From assembly GCA_947626485.1 (NCBI GenBank), contig CANQSG010000046.1, forward strand, positions 1 through 12,574: 12,574 nt of DNA. The letters run 5' to 3'. Numbering within the stretch: the first letter of the stretch is position 1; each line of letters begins with the position of its first letter. The notes below the pieces were generated by a model. That model did not search any database and had not been told where the DNA came from. It worked only from the letters and a program-made list of their open reading frames with translations. Shown in pieces: positions 12,345-12,574 of this stretch. This DNA comes from an uncultured Clostridia bacterium (GTDB lineage Bacteria; Bacillota; Clostridia; Oscillospirales; Acutalibacteraceae). A program made the translations under genes and the position numbers.

Positions 12345-12574
12345 TCAGCGCAGGGCGCCGGTTTCGAGCAGGTGCTCGAGGGCGTCGGTCGCCTGCTTCA
12401 TCTGGCGGACGCAGCTTTTGGCGTAGTCGGTCAGGTCTTCCGTCCTGCGGTTGCGCGCCGTGCAGACGGTTTCGATGCCGCAGAGGTTCATGTGGTACTT
12501 CGCGGTCAGGGGATAGGGCAGGCCGCCCTCCGTAAGCCGAAGGTGCCGAGGAAGGCCTGCACCGCATCGGCAGC
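12345..12574 (-). pseudogene. 3' end of an unrecognised gene with an apparent frameshift
   Basis: Reading the minus strand from the stop at 12347-12345 backwards gives a plausible C-terminus, including KYHMNLCGIETVCTARN and YAKSCVRQMKQATDALEHLL, ending ETGALR. This frame makes sense only up to about base 12533 (TEGGLPYPLT). Further upstream the sensible residues (AADAVQAFLGTFG) are in another frame, which itself meets a stop at PIP*. One missing base near 12534-12536 would join FG to TEGGLPYP and restore a single protein. The gene enters from beyond the right edge, so neither its start nor its function can be seen, and I do not recognise the family. The shift may be a sequencing error near a contig end or a real inactivation. 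Confidence 0.5.

Noticed and set aside
1..12574. tRNA, rRNA, CRISPR arrays, insertion sequences or prophage genes
   Set aside because: No cloverleaf with a TTCGA-type loop, no regularly spaced direct repeats and no transposase or integrase motifs were seen by eye.

Overview
The window reads as a GC-rich, anaerobic Firmicute, most likely a gut-type Clostridia lineage. The evidence is a Veg-family gene, a PerR / reverse-rubrerythrin / rubredoxin cluster, formate-tetrahydrofolate ligase, strong GGAGG ribosome binding sites, sigma-A-like promoters and intrinsic terminators. The lineage is inferred from gene content; there is no rRNA. Apart from one low-GC island the coding DNA is strongly GC-biased, and most long antisense reading frames are by-products of that bias.

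Left part, minus strand: veg (1462-1217) with a clear promoter and terminator, then folE (1040-483) and the first half of folP (445 to about 62), two folate-biosynthesis genes. At 62-76 folP stops abruptly, and bases 1-77 instead encode the N-terminus of ATP synthase gamma (atpG) on the plus strand. This junction looks like a chimera or rearrangement.

Plus strand 1694-3806: a polytopic membrane protein, then a peroxide-stress operon perR-rbr-rubredoxin. Its promoter is followed directly by a perfect 12-1-12 palindrome that is probably the PerR operator. The operon ends at a good terminator.

3857-5847: a low-GC type II restriction-modification island with its own promoter. It encodes a C5-cytosine methyltransferase overlapping an Eco47II-family endonuclease, predicted to act on GGNCC. 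A hand count finds only about ten GGNCC sites in the whole window although GGCC itself is common, so the site looks avoided.

5911-7602, plus strand: an unrecognised 155-aa protein and an XRE-type regulator fused to a six-helix membrane domain, preceded by clustered CGGTT/AACCG half-sites. A bidirectional terminator separates it from the convergent minus-strand operon fhs-tsaE-tsaB-rpiB (10863-7613). In that operon every gene pair overlaps, linking one-carbon metabolism, the tRNA t6A modification proteins TsaE and TsaB, and a pentose-phosphate isomerase.

10945-12308: divergent promoters for fhs and for a RodA-type SEDS cell-wall polymerase, followed by terminators. The right edge (12345-12574, minus) holds the 3' end of an unrecognised gene with an apparent one-base frameshift. 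Both window edges therefore carry sequence anomalies, as often seen at contig ends.
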